This document shows positions 1-8,499 of a stretch of 43,929 bases of DNA, one piece after another (position 1 is the first letter of the stretch; every line of letters starts with the position of its first letter). The DNA comes from Nemertoderma westbladi (taxonomy: Eukaryota > Xenacoelomorpha > Nemertodermatida > Nemertodermatidae), in assembly GCA_032718475.1 (NCBI GenBank), contig JAUCBJ010004820.1, forward strand, positions 1 through 43,929. Direction: 5' to 3'. The notes beneath the pieces were generated by a model. That model was not told the DNA's origin. It searched no databases and saw only the letters and a program-made list of their open reading frames with translations. Both the position numbers and the translations under genes were made by a program.

Positions 1-208
1 TTAGAAGCCACCCTCGTTGCATATAGGGAGTTTGATGCTCTTCCGGTTGCATAGCGGGAGCTGGTGGCTCTCGCTTTCGCTCTCTTTGTTGCATATATGG
101 GATTGGGGGGCCTTCTGGTTGCAAAGGGGGAATTTGAGGCACATCTCTTGGTATAATGACAATGTCTGGTAGGTCGTAGCACTGGCGAGTTAATGTGATT
201 CTGTTTAC
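1..208 (-). CDS. 5' part of a proline-rich / cold-shock-like paralogue (copy A, runs off the window)
   Basis: This minus-strand frame is the paralogue of the gene at 16220-18364; position 1 aligns with 18223 without gaps. It encodes the same start of the proline-rich region, with 10-residue units of the type PTPYMQR and PAPAMQPEEH. The frame is open from the in-frame TAA at 209-211 down to position 1, where it leaves the window. There is no in-frame ATG before the MQQRERKREPP segment, exactly as in the other copy, so the true start is either that internal ATG or lies in an upstream exon. The differences from copy B are substitutions that keep the frame, which suggests selection or a young duplication. 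Function is unknown; see the full-length copy for the domain description. Confidence 0.5.
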
Positions 209-211
209 TTA

Positions 212-765
212 AAGACGGTGGTCCTTTGCTAAGAACGGCTGACTTTTGACAGCTTCATGAAATCAAGCAGAGCATCTTTGAAGTTTGTGTCAATTTCACA
301 ATTCCAGCCATCTGACTGATTATGAGCAGTAAGTACTTAGTGAAACATAGTTCTTTAATTAATGTATTCCTTATGTTTGAATGTGTTATTTATAATATTT
401 CTACACTACCATGAAATAGAAACTACCTTTTCTAAGAAAACTAAATAAATTTTAAATAATATATTAGTTGCCATAGATATTATCTTGATCAATAATAAAA
501 AATATACACTAGACATATATCATCTCCCTTAATACAACAACCATTATTTCTAGCAAATGAACCCCCACCCCCCTGATATTTTTCAAATTTCAAAATCCAC
601 AGTTCCACACCTTATTTTTTACTGCCTGGCCGTATTTTCAATTTTCAAATTATTTATCTACACCAAGATGTTAAAGATGCCCATTTAGCAATATGTATCC
701 TTCTCTGTTGGCTTTATTTTTCGTTTTCTGAATGTAATCTAGATATCAATAGAACCGCCTTCTTC
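212..765. other. Upstream region of the duplicated gene, no coding signal
   Basis: AT-rich DNA, conserved with 18434-18999. It would hold the promoter, 5' UTR or an intron of the minus-strand gene. On the minus strand an AG acceptor-like sequence (TTTAAGTAAACAG) lies just upstream of the open frame, compatible with an intron, but no first exon is recognisable. Confidence 0.4.
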
Positions 766-822
766 ATTGCCAAAGATATTAGCAAATACTCAGGTGTAGG
801 CCAACATTTATTTTGAGATGTA
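766..822. repeat. Left target-site duplication of LINE family 1 copy 1
   Basis: A 57-bp sequence (ATTGCCAAAG ... GAGATGTA) recurs at 3137-3193 on the other side of the LINE, and occurs only once in the empty site at 19042-19098. The right-hand repeat carries about 39 further bp of the ancestral site (3098-3136) that are missing on the left, so the original duplication was about 96 bp and the left copy later lost about 43 bp. Confidence 0.85.
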
Positions 823-3097
823 CTACTACTACTAGGTCGAGCGAACTCGGACAGTGGAAATGAGATCCTTCCAGGATTCCCGATTCTCCATAGTTGTCGC
901 AATTTCGTTTCTCCCAAGTTCAGTATCCCTTTCAAGTTGATCTATATATGTTATGGCCGGTCGTCCACGACTACGCTTTGCATGAGTTGGTTGCCAGAGA
1001 AGTAGATCTGGTATGAGCTCGTCTTTACTTCGCCAGCAGTGCCCACTGAATCTTATTCTGCGTTCACGGAGGGTGGTTGATACAGGTGGTATTGTACCAT
1101 AAAGCTCGGCGTTTGTCATGTGTTGTCTCCAGCTGATGTTTAGGGCTGCCCTTAGTAGTCTTGTGTAGCAACCATCAATTCGTTGTTCAAGTGATTTAGT
1201 CAGTGTCCAGGTCTCACCCCCGTATAAAAATACACTTTCCACTGTGGCTCGAAAGAACTTAGTCTTCAGTTGCCTGGAGAGATCTGATTTCCAGATGGTA
1301 TCCATTTTTGATAGAGCTACCCAAGCCTTTGCTTTCCTAACTTCTATGTCCTTTTTGCTACTCTCTATCCATGATCCAAGGTACTGGAAGTCATCGACCT
1401 TCCTTAGTTGATTATTATCAATGGTTGTCAAGTTTCCATCAACATTAAAGGTCATGAATTCGGTCTTGGTAGCATTTATATGCAATCCAACCTCCTTAGC
1501 GCCCTCTCCACTTTATTTAGTAGAAGCTGTGCATCTGCTAGCGTATTAGAGAGCAGGGCGATGTCATCCGCAAAGTCGGTGTCTGTGACTGTAGTTTCCG
1601 GATATCTACTACTTCTGCGTTCTTGAAGTGTGAATCCCAGATCTTCACCCTTTGTGGCTGTCCTCATTGCGTAATCCAGCACAATTACAAATAGTAATGG
1701 TGCTAATGTGTCACCTTGCAGTACGCCAGCCAGGATTGAGAAAAACTCAGTTTCACCATCTGGTGAGAGTACCTGCGCTTCTGTGTCACAATATAACAAT
1801 CCAATGCCAGCAACAATTACTTCTGGTATTCCATAAGCTCTTAGGATTTCAAGCATTTTACCTCTATGGATGGAGTCGAATGCCTTCTTGAAGTCCACAA
1901 AAGTCATGACTGCGGGGAGATTCTTTGACTTAATTCCTTCAATCATTCTCCATAGTGCAAGTATCTGAGCTATTGTTGATCTACTTGGTCGAAATCCGTT
2001 TTGGCTCTTACGCAGTAGTTTCTCTATGTGAGGCCTAATCCTATATAGAATCATTTTATTGTATATTTTGGCAGCTACCACAAGCAGACAGATCCCACGA
2101 TAGTTTGTTGGTATGCCGAGGTCTCCTTTCTTGGGGAGAGGCTTTAGTTGACCTTTAGTCCAAATTGGTGGTGGCTTTTCCCCTTTTAACATCCGGTTGC
2201 AAACATTCAATAATGGTCTATTTAGCACTCCGGTTTTCCATACCTCTGCTGGGATTTCATCTAATCCACTCGCTTTATTATTGGACATGCTTTTAATGCT
2301 TCTTTGGAGTTCGGCAGGTGTGAAGTCCCCTGTTTCTATAGGTAGTGTCTTGTCATATATTTTGACCTCGATGTTTGGTGGGTGCCCAAGCAAGTTGCTG
2401 AAGTAATTTTTCCACTTCCCAACACGTTCTTCAGGACTATCGGCTTTGAGGCGCGCCTTTGCACATCTTTTCCGACCAGATACCTCATTTACAGTTTGCC
2501 AGGTAAGTCTTGATTGTTGCTGTATGTGAGCAGTTGTAATTGCTTCAGTTTTATCCTGTATGTACTTTTCCTGGGTGATGTTGTAGGCCAATTTAAGATC
2601 GTCCTTAGCTTTCTCAACCTTGTTAATGTTTTCGGTTGTTGGTTGTTCGGTTTTAACTTTGTAGGCTATCTTAAGATCTTCTCTCTTACAAGTAACCTCA
2701 GAGTTTTGCCATGGCACATACTGTTTTCGTTTAGGTTTCTGGGGGATATGCCTCTTAGCTTATTCCTTGTGGGCTGTTATTATATTCTGGTATATTGAAT
2801 CGGTGGATTGGTCTTCATCCATTGACTGAAGTGCTTCAAAGCGGTTTTGAACTTCTACTGTATAAGCATCCTTTACAGCATTGTCAGTTCCGAGTTTCTC
2901 CCAGTCATAGTTGATTTGCTTGCTTGTCCTGGGTTTGCTGGCTCTCAAACTGAGTCTGATCTCTGCAGTCACAATTCTGTGGTCCGAACCAATTAGGTTG
3001 AACGAGCTGTATGCCTCGCAGTTGATCATGCTATTCCTCCACTTTTTGTTTATAAGGATGTAACCCAGTTGTGCTTTGGTTCCATTAGGGTATTGAA
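823..3097 (-). mobile_element. 5'-truncated non-LTR retrotransposon (LINE family 1, copy 1)
   Basis: The element lies on the minus strand with its 3' end at 823. It ends in a (TAG)n microsatellite tail (seen as CTACTACTACTA at 823-833) and is truncated at its 5' end inside the endonuclease domain at about 3097. It carries the C-terminal part of an apurinic-type endonuclease, a reverse transcriptase and a C-terminal domain, and no RNase H. The architecture and the microsatellite tail resemble RTE-like / Proto2-like elements; I infer this clade and have not tested it. Target duplications flank it (766-822 and 3098-3193). Confidence 0.88.
832..3097 (-). pseudogene. Endonuclease-reverse transcriptase polyprotein remnant, family 1 copy 1
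   Basis: Translation of the minus strand gives, in order: the end of an endonuclease domain with the catalytic SDHR motif kept (near 2988); a linker; the reverse transcriptase fingers/palm with NKASGLDEIPAEVWKTG, a QNGFRPSRSTIAQ block, the catalytic DFKKAFDS block, GVLQGDTLAPLLF and the FADD active site (a FADD variant of YADD); then the C-terminal RRIRFSGHCWRSKDE / LLWQP region. One nonsense codon lies at 2760-2762 (copy 2 has TCA there) and one frameshift near 1480, so it cannot make a full protein. Otherwise it is well preserved, which suggests a fairly recent insertion. It encodes the enzyme for target-primed reverse transcription of its own RNA. Confidence 0.87.
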
Positions 3098-3193
3098 GAT
3101 TTCGAATCTTAAAACCGTTTTTAAAGGTCACCAAAAATTGCCAAAGATATTAGCAAATACTCAGGTGTAGGCCAACATTTATTTTGAGATGTA
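3098..3193. repeat. Right target-site duplication of LINE family 1 copy 1
   Basis: About 96 bp of the pre-insertion sequence, matching about 19003-19098 in the undisrupted copy B. The last 57 bp are also present at 766-822 on the far side of the LINE. Confidence 0.8.
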
Positions 3194-3227
3194 GATTGTT
3201 ATAATTCTAAAGTGTTTTGTCTTTATT

Positions 3228-3306
3228 CCAGAATATTAATTATTATTTAGCTGAGAGTTAAACACTCTCAATTTTGTTTCTTCATTTCGCGTTTTTAATA
3301 TTCTGG
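3228..3306. repeat. Short inverted repeat, MITE-like hairpin
   Basis: CCAGAATATTAA at 3228-3239 is the reverse complement of TTAATATTCTGG at 3295-3306. The spacer is about 55 bp. The same structure occurs in copy B near 19134-19212. Confidence 0.5.
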
Positions 3307-3346
3307 AATTGAGTAAAAAAAACATTGTAATTAATAACTATTTATT

Positions 3347-3478
3347 ATATTGTGTATAATATAGCACTTAATCTCACGCCGGTCCCGAGTGTTAATATTT
3401 ACACGAATGAGCGGAGCGAGTTAGTGAAATATTGAAACGAGGGACCGAAGTGAGATAAAGGTACATTATACACAATAT
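3347..3478. repeat. Imperfect 130-bp palindrome (MITE-like foldback)
   Basis: The outer arms ATATTGTGTATAAT and ATTATACACAATAT are perfect complements. The inner arms pair imperfectly around GGTCCCGAGTG and a GAGCGGAGCGAG centre. It is present in both duplication copies (the second at about 19249-19386), so it predates the duplication. It has the form of a non-autonomous foldback transposon; no target duplication could be assigned. Confidence 0.6.
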
Positions 3479-3960
3479 CATAATACAAACAATCACAATA
3501 CACAATATGTTGTTTTATTGTTAAATTTCTGGATTACTTAACAAGATGTATAATAGATAATAGAAGCCATTTCTTATATTTGTATGTTTTGTTCACGATT
3601 CACGAACATTTTCGTTATTATATACCAAATTTCTAGAACTATGTTCTAGATCTCTTAAAAATGTTACAGTAAAAATTTCTGGAAAATTTTTATATACCAG
3701 CAAACATGTTCTAGATCAACAATTTAGAAATAACAAAAACTAGCTAATATATTAATTTGAATTATTTAAAAAAATTTAATATAATTAAAAAAATACTAGC
3801 TAACATGTTGACGTTGACGAACATACTAGCTAGTATAAAAAATACCTTATATTAGGTCATTTTCTATATTAGGTGGCTGCAACAAGTAATAGTTAATAAT
3901 ACACTATGTTATTAATAGTAATCAAATCAACTATGACTATAACTATAACTATAACAACTA

Positions 3961-4952
3961 TACTAGAAAGCCAGCAAGCTGGCTGGAAGGAGCCCGGGGG
4001 AAAAATCCTAGCCAAGACTATTACAAAGAACTATGTCAGTCAGCAGTAAGTAAACTAAGCAATTGTCTAAAATGCAAGGCGTGAGGCTAGCTGACTTTGT
4101 GGCTCGCCCCACATAATAAAAAATGCAACTTAGATACCACTAACAAAAATATAATATGAAGCAAATAATTTCATTATCAAGCACGTTTACAAGATATAAG
4201 ATTACCGAATATTTATAAAAAATGCCCATGATGCACAACCAGATAAATAACAACGAATAGAGCCAAATAACAAATTTAGTTTCCTTCTATAGGTATTACC
4301 CCGTCGTCAAGCGGAATATCTCTTCCTAGTGAATCCTATGTGAATATGTAATATAGGTAGGTACTCCTGCTAAGTTAGGCGGTAGGCCAGAGCGGGCTCC
4401 TTAAATACATGTAACTACTGAATTATACTCAACTATAAAACATTTTGTAATCCACAGTGAGTAACAACTGCAATAGGACACAACACACTGCTTTGTGTAA
4501 CTAAAATTCATTCTCCTGATTCAACCCCCTAACATAGCGGAGTGAGTAACCTTATTGTAGATATACCCTTAGGAAGCACTGGGAGAGCAATCAGCTTATG
4601 GGGTAATACATTAGAAACCAACAGCTTATGTGTGAGTAAGCATTGCCTTTCCTTATAGCCTACTAGTAAAACTTGGCCACCAACACGTTTTACTATGACT
4701 GTGTATAAAATATTAAGCCATATTTCATCATGAACACCAGCTGTTATTTTACCATTGCTTTTAATTTCGCGACAAAATAATGTCAAAAAACTAGATCTAT
4801 CGAATACCACACATAGAATCGATCTGAAATTTTGTAACGCGATTATGAACCACCAAAGAAATGTACATGCAAAATTTCATCAAAATCGCAAGGCAGGAAG
4901 TGCCTGAACCTGGATAATTATCAGTCAGTCAGTCAGTGTCATATAATAATAA
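3961..4952. other. Non-coding interval with repeat-derived sequence
   Basis: No convincing gene. A 93-codon minus-strand frame at 4529-4810 shows no recognisable motif. At 4811-4945 there is a segment with AAATTTCATCAAAATCG followed by (CAGT)n, a sequence style shared with the Helitron-like repeats downstream. Confidence 0.5.
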
Positions 4953-5504
4953 ATAAATAGGTGGATTACATATGGCTCGTCCATAGACGAGCGTAAGTAT
5001 TCCAGAAAATTAACAACAAAATATATTTTTATTATTTCTGATAAGAATGCTCTTCGATGCTATAACAAACAACACTGCTAAATTTTTATTTTGAAGAAAA
5101 GTCCTAATATTATAGCATTTTTTGCTTATTAGCAAGTCGTAGGACTTGATTACTGTAAGAATTGTTGACTGACTGGCTGGCTGGCTGGCTGACTGACTGG
5201 CTGGCTGGCTGGCTGACTGACTGACTGATCTACAGCCGAAACTACTCTAACGATTTTGATGAAATTTTCACAGCATCTAGATACCGCGATTCTAAGGTCC
5301 CTGGCATGATCGGCTACTCCGTCCATAGCCTCTGGGCTCGAAAAATAGAGATAAACAAAAAAACGCCATAGGCGCAATGGTAAAATAACACCAATGACAG
5401 CTTGTTGATGGAATTTACATTTGATTGATGACTTCTGACTTGCTTAACTGCGTATTGACGCCGTCTCTAGTCAAACACTTTCAATTTTTCTATAAATGGT
5501 TTAA
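4953..5504. repeat. Duplicated non-coding block, interrupted copy (partner 21784-21996)
   Basis: 4953-5128 matches 21784-21960 almost exactly, including a small hairpin GCTCGTC-CATA-GACGAGC. Then 5471-5504 matches 21961-21996. The 342 bp in between (5129-5470) are absent from the partner, which marks an insertion. Confidence 0.85.
5129..5470 (+). mobile_element. Helitron-like non-autonomous element, copy 1
   Basis: Compared with the empty site at 21960/21961, this 342-bp insertion sits exactly between an A and a T with no target duplication. Its 3' end is CTAG, preceded by a short hairpin (GCGT-ATTG-ACGC, 5450-5461, extendable by two pairs across a mismatch). These are Helitron hallmarks; the 5' end is TT rather than the usual TC, which is atypical. 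Inside is a (CTGACTGG)-type tandem array (5164-5227) followed by ACTCTAACGATTTTG and GCCATAGGCGCAATGG segments. The long open frames here come from the tandem repeat and are not genes. Confidence 0.65.
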
Positions 5505-5522
5505 GGGGGGGGGGGGGGGGGG
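5503..5522. repeat. Poly-G run
   Basis: An uninterrupted G tract at the boundary between the duplicated block and a dispersed repeat. Similar G or C tracts occur at 9511-9524, 12439-12458, 24448-24462, 30311-30325, 30628-30640, 31646-31653 and 39822-39838. Confidence 0.9.
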
Positions 5523-5845
5523 GTACACCATTTTGGTCAAAAATATGTCGAAATTTTTTTATGGTCTATTATAATGCACCATTGAATGGTGTTTCTAAAT
5601 CTGAAAACCGCTATTTAATAGCTCTTTTAGTTTTAAGTTATAACAATTTCCATTTAGGGAATCCTATTGAAATTACTATTACTATGTATAATGAAAGGTC
5701 GATTATCTTAAAATAAATTTTTTATGAAATTGTCAACTTCAAAACCCTACTACTTCTACAATTTTTGAGGAATTAGTCTGAAACTTTCTGTGCGTGTCTA
5801 CATAGCCACCCTGCATAAAAGTATCAGACAACTTTTCGAAATTAT
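5523..5845 (+). repeat. Dispersed repeat, about 330 bp (inverted copy at 31320-31655)
   Basis: This unit, with landmarks TACACCATTTTGG, CACCATTGAATGGTG, CTACTTCTACAATTTTTGAG and CACCCTGCATAAAAGTATC, recurs in the opposite orientation at 31320-31655 with moderate divergence. Both copies have a G/C homopolymer at the same end. It is non-coding and of unknown class. Confidence 0.8.
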
Positions 5846-5852
5846 TTGTTAA

Positions 5853-6158
5853 TTAGCAAGTCGTAGGACTTGATTACTGTAAGAATTGTTGACTGACTGG
5901 CTGACTGACTGACTGGCTGGCTGGCTGACTGACTGACTGACTGATCTACAGCCAAAACTACTCTAACGATTTTGCTGAAATTTTCACAGCAGCTAGATAC
6001 CGCGATTCTAAGGTCCCTGGTATGTTCCGCTATTTCGTCCATGAGCCGTGGGCTCAAAAAATAGACATAAACGAAAAAACGCCATAGGCGCAATGGTAAA
6101 ATAACACCAATGACAGCTTGTTGATGGAATTTGATTGATGACTTCCGACTTGCTTAAC
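5853..6158 (+). mobile_element. Helitron-like non-autonomous element, copy 2 (3' truncated)
   Basis: Homologous to 5129-5443. It starts with the same TTAGCAAGTCGTAGG after an A and contains its own, shorter CTGACTG array (5889-5943). It stops after TGCTTAAC, so it lacks the hairpin and the CTAG terminus. Confidence 0.65.
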
Positions 6159-6717
6159 ATAAATACAGTCTGACAGTAATAGTAAGATAGTGCTGTAGTT
6201 AGTAGTAGTAGTAGTAGGTCAACCTCAACTGACTGTTTTTAAATGCGGACCTAATCAAGATGCGAGCGCAGCGAACACGAAAATTTTAACATTTCAGCAT
6301 TTAAAGTAGGCAACTGGCAAACCGACTGTTTTCAAATGCAGATGTCATGAAATTGCGAGCTGGCGAGCGTAGCGAGCAAGGAAATTCTGCTGAATCATGC
6401 AGGGTGTCATGGTTTTATTGGTTTGAAGAATCTGACAATTGAAAAACTTTTGTTTTTCATGTTTTCAATTTTTTTTCAATTTTCATGTTTTTCATTGTTT
6501 CAATGATTTTAATGGTCATGCTCAATCTGTCTGTTTCCATTTGTCCACAGCCAGACAGTGCTAAGAGTAGACTTACAGTATAAATGCGAGCGAAGCGAGC
6601 GGACATTTTTCGATCTTTTTAAACCTATGGAATAATTTCAAATAGAGCTGTAGAGTGGGATGTGTTGCTAGTGCACTGCTACGCTACCCAGCTACCTCCT
6701 ACTGTCCTAACCTAACC
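6159..6717. other. Non-coding interval with a recurrent GCGAGCG-AGCGAGC motif
   Basis: Contains a (TAG)n run (6199-6219) and three diverged copies of a unit with a GCGAGCGNAGCGA core near 6262, 6360 and 6586, the first two followed by similar text (GAAAATTTTAAC, GGAAATTCTGC). No gene is seen. Confidence 0.5.
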
Positions 6718-7542
6718 CTACATCCATATTCGCGCCAGGACCGCCAGGATCCTCAATGCACGCCACACGCCCCTGTCACTACGCGCCAGGATCCTTAATC
6801 CGCGCCACACGCCCCTGTCACTACGCGCCAGGATCCTTAATCCGCGCCACACATGTTGAGCAAACTCTATATAAATTCCAACCTGGGCCGACGAGACCGA
6901 ATCCTCGGAGTTAACCTCGGATTCACCCTCGTGCGGATCTGCCCAACCCACTAACTTAATTCCCCTAGCATCCACTAAATACGGCCCTATGTACACAATT
7001 TGGGGCTCCATAATCCCGGATCGCCACATTTCAAATAGTTCGGTGGCGACCCCCATCGCTCTCTCACTGGCTAGTTCTCCCTGTCCGAAGCGAACTAGAT
7101 AATCAAAATGTTTATTCGACTCACCTAGTCGCTTCTCTAGTTTCACCTGGTCCACTTTCGCTCCTTCCTTGGCCTCCCTCAGCTGCTTCTTTGTGGCGTT
7201 GTAAGCCCGCCGGAGCCGGTTGCTGACTCCGACGTCCTCGTCGCCGACATCTCCTCTTTCTCTCCGCGTTCGGCGTAGTACCAGCGGCCCCACCATCGCC
7301 GTTCCAGTGGGCCGTCCGTCGCCCTCGGCCTGTGGCTGGCCGGTGACTCCGGTGCTTCGACCGCCGCTGTGCGTCGACTCGTCCCCTCTCGCTAGTAGAC
7401 GGCCCCCCTCCGCTTGGGTTGCCGGATCGTCTTCTTTCGGCGAGTCCGGCGTTGCGGGTCGATACCGCCTCGTCGCGGCCTCGCGGATCGTTAGGTTGTC
7501 GTCCGGGGTCCGCGGCAGTGTCCTCTTTCCCTCTTGGCTCAT
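6718..7542 (-). CDS. GC-rich reading frame of unknown function, possibly gag-like
   Basis: The start chosen is the ATG at 7540-7542 (MSQEGKRTLPRTPDD), giving about 274 residues; upstream codons exist but without another ATG. Residues 1-100 are hydrophilic, rich in Arg, Gly, Asp and Pro, and probably disordered. A charged, helix-prone stretch with coiled-coil character follows (RLRRAYNATKKQLREAKEG ... KLEKRLGESNK), then a more structured segment (HFDYLVRFGQGELASERAM, VYIGPYLVDARGIKLVGW). The C-terminus is a 14-residue tandem repeat (VWRGLRILARSDRG) from 42-bp DNA repeats. I recognise no family. High GC content in AT-rich surroundings and a long non-coding leader suggest it may belong to a mobile element (a gag-type ORF), but no reverse transcriptase is next to it. 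Confidence 0.4.
   Translation of the reverse strand: MSQEGKRTLPRTPDDNLTIREAATRRYRPATPDSPKEDDPATQAEGGRLLARGDESTHSGGRSTGVTGQPQAEGDGRPTGTAMVGPLVLRRTRRERGDVGDEDVGVSNRLRRAYNATKKQLREAKEGAKVDQVKLEKRLGESNKHFDYLVRFGQGELASERAMGVATELFEMWRSGIMEPQIVYIGPYLVDARGIKLVGWADPHEGESEVNSEDSVSSAQVGIYIEFAQHVWRGLRILARSDRGVWRGLRILARSDRGVWRALRILAVLARIWM
6728..6852. repeat. 42-bp tandem repeat, about three units
   Basis: Units of GCGCCAGGATCCTTAATCCG plus a CGCCACACGCCCCTGTCACT half repeat head to tail. The last two are almost identical, the first diverged. They code for the C-terminal 14-residue repeats of the frame at 6718-7542. Confidence 0.85.
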
Positions 7543-8370
7543 CTTTACTCTCTCGTGGTGGCTGGCAGTCACAGTCGTGGTCCCTTAGATTTTGTACTGT
7601 GACGGGATCAGGGGATCCCGACCGGTGAATTAAGTTACGCGTCACCGCGTTGTTGGAAAGAAGATAGTTTGTTGTTGTTATTGTCTTGATATTGTTATAG
7701 ATTGACGGTAATATAGATAATGCAGTTGCAGTACAGCAGTAATGAGATAATCTGACAGTAACGGTGACGGTACAAAATGTCACTGGTCCCCACTGTGTGA
7801 CTGAGATGACTGAAAGGGGGTGGATATTGACTGGTAATATATATTGGTTAGCTACATTACTTGTGGCCCTTGTACCTAGCAGATGCATTTCCTGGCGCTG
7901 ATTGGCCAATAACCTAATTCTCGGCTCCCACCTCTGTGGGAGTGTTTCCCCCCCGCTGCTGTCACTTTCCTCTCCCGGAGGTTTAACCTCTGACCTCCCT
8001 TTGTGTGGCCCTTCGGGGTTTGTTGTCCCCATTTATTGGGTGTGTGATACGAGGTTAATTGGGGATTAACCTCGTATCCCCAGTATTGCTTAAAGGCGCC
8101 ACTTCCCAACTTTATGGGGCGGTGGGCGGAATTGAATCCGCTCACATAATCCAATTATACCATTCAGTATATAGACACATGACCACTCCTGGGATTTCCC
8201 TATCAACTTCTCCCAACCTTATAACCCAACCTGCAACCCTATATTTGTACTTTAGATTGACAGCTTACAACTAACTCGGTGTATTTTCCCTATCACAATT
8301 ACCTTACGTTATACAGTACATACATACACGTTAACCCTTCTGGGATTCACCTATCTGTTATCCCCCTTTA
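7543..8370. other. Leader-like region upstream of the GC-rich frame
   Basis: No separate gene is supported. Long frames run through it on the minus strand only because stops are rare. It holds a strong hairpin (8046-8078) and could be a promoter/leader of the minus-strand frame, but no LTR boundaries or primer-binding site could be established. Confidence 0.35.
8046..8078. repeat. Perfect 14-bp hairpin
   Basis: GATACGAGGTTAAT (8046-8059) and ATTAACCTCGTATC (8065-8078) are perfect reverse complements around the loop TGGGG. Confidence 0.9.
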
Positions 8371-8428
8371 AAACTCATATATATATATATAGACCACCAC
8401 CTTTTCCTGTTAGTTGCCAGTACATAGT

Positions 8429-8465
8429 CTGATGCAGACCGGTAGGTCGAAAACATTTACTATTG
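8429..8465 (+). other. Hammerhead-ribozyme-like core (degenerate)
   Basis: CTGATGC-A, then a four-pair stem GACC-GGTA-GGTC, then GAAAAC reproduce the CUGAnGA / stem II / GAAA core of hammerhead motifs found in Penelope-like and retrozyme elements, with one extra base in the first strand. An (AT)n TATA-like run lies about 45 bp upstream. Stems I and III could not be paired convincingly, so activity is doubtful. It most likely marks a remnant of an element that carried the motif. Confidence 0.35.
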
Positions 8466-8499
8466 TATCTTTACCTAATATAATATAACCAGCTAAAGA

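Larger units (their letters stand above)
1..3960. repeat. Segmental duplication, copy A (partner 18223-19872)
   Basis: Sequence 1-765 matches 18223-18999, and 3098-3960 matches about 19003-19872, in the same orientation and nearly identical by eye. Copy A is longer only because a LINE (823-3097) was inserted in it. The homology ends near a run of ACTATA repeats: copy A continues with an AGAAAGCCAGCAAGC segment, copy B with a fragment of LINE family 1. The left end is beyond the window. The block carries the 5' end of the cold-shock-like gene and its upstream DNA. Confidence 0.9.

Noticed and set aside
4529-4810. 93-codon minus-strand frame as a gene
   Set aside because: No motif, no homology that I recognise and no supporting context; chance frames of this size are expected here.
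5150-6093. Minus-strand frames rich in SVSQPASQ repeats
   Set aside because: They are produced by the CTGACTGG tandem array of the Helitron-like repeats; the two copies differ by indels and have no other protein features.
7121-8032. A 303-codon minus-strand frame overlapping the GC-rich gene
   Set aside because: It runs through apparent leader DNA and then reads the gene in another frame, giving Arg-rich, feature-free sequence.
8429-8465. An active hammerhead ribozyme
   Set aside because: The core has an extra base, and stems I and III cannot be paired convincingly; kept only as a degenerate motif.
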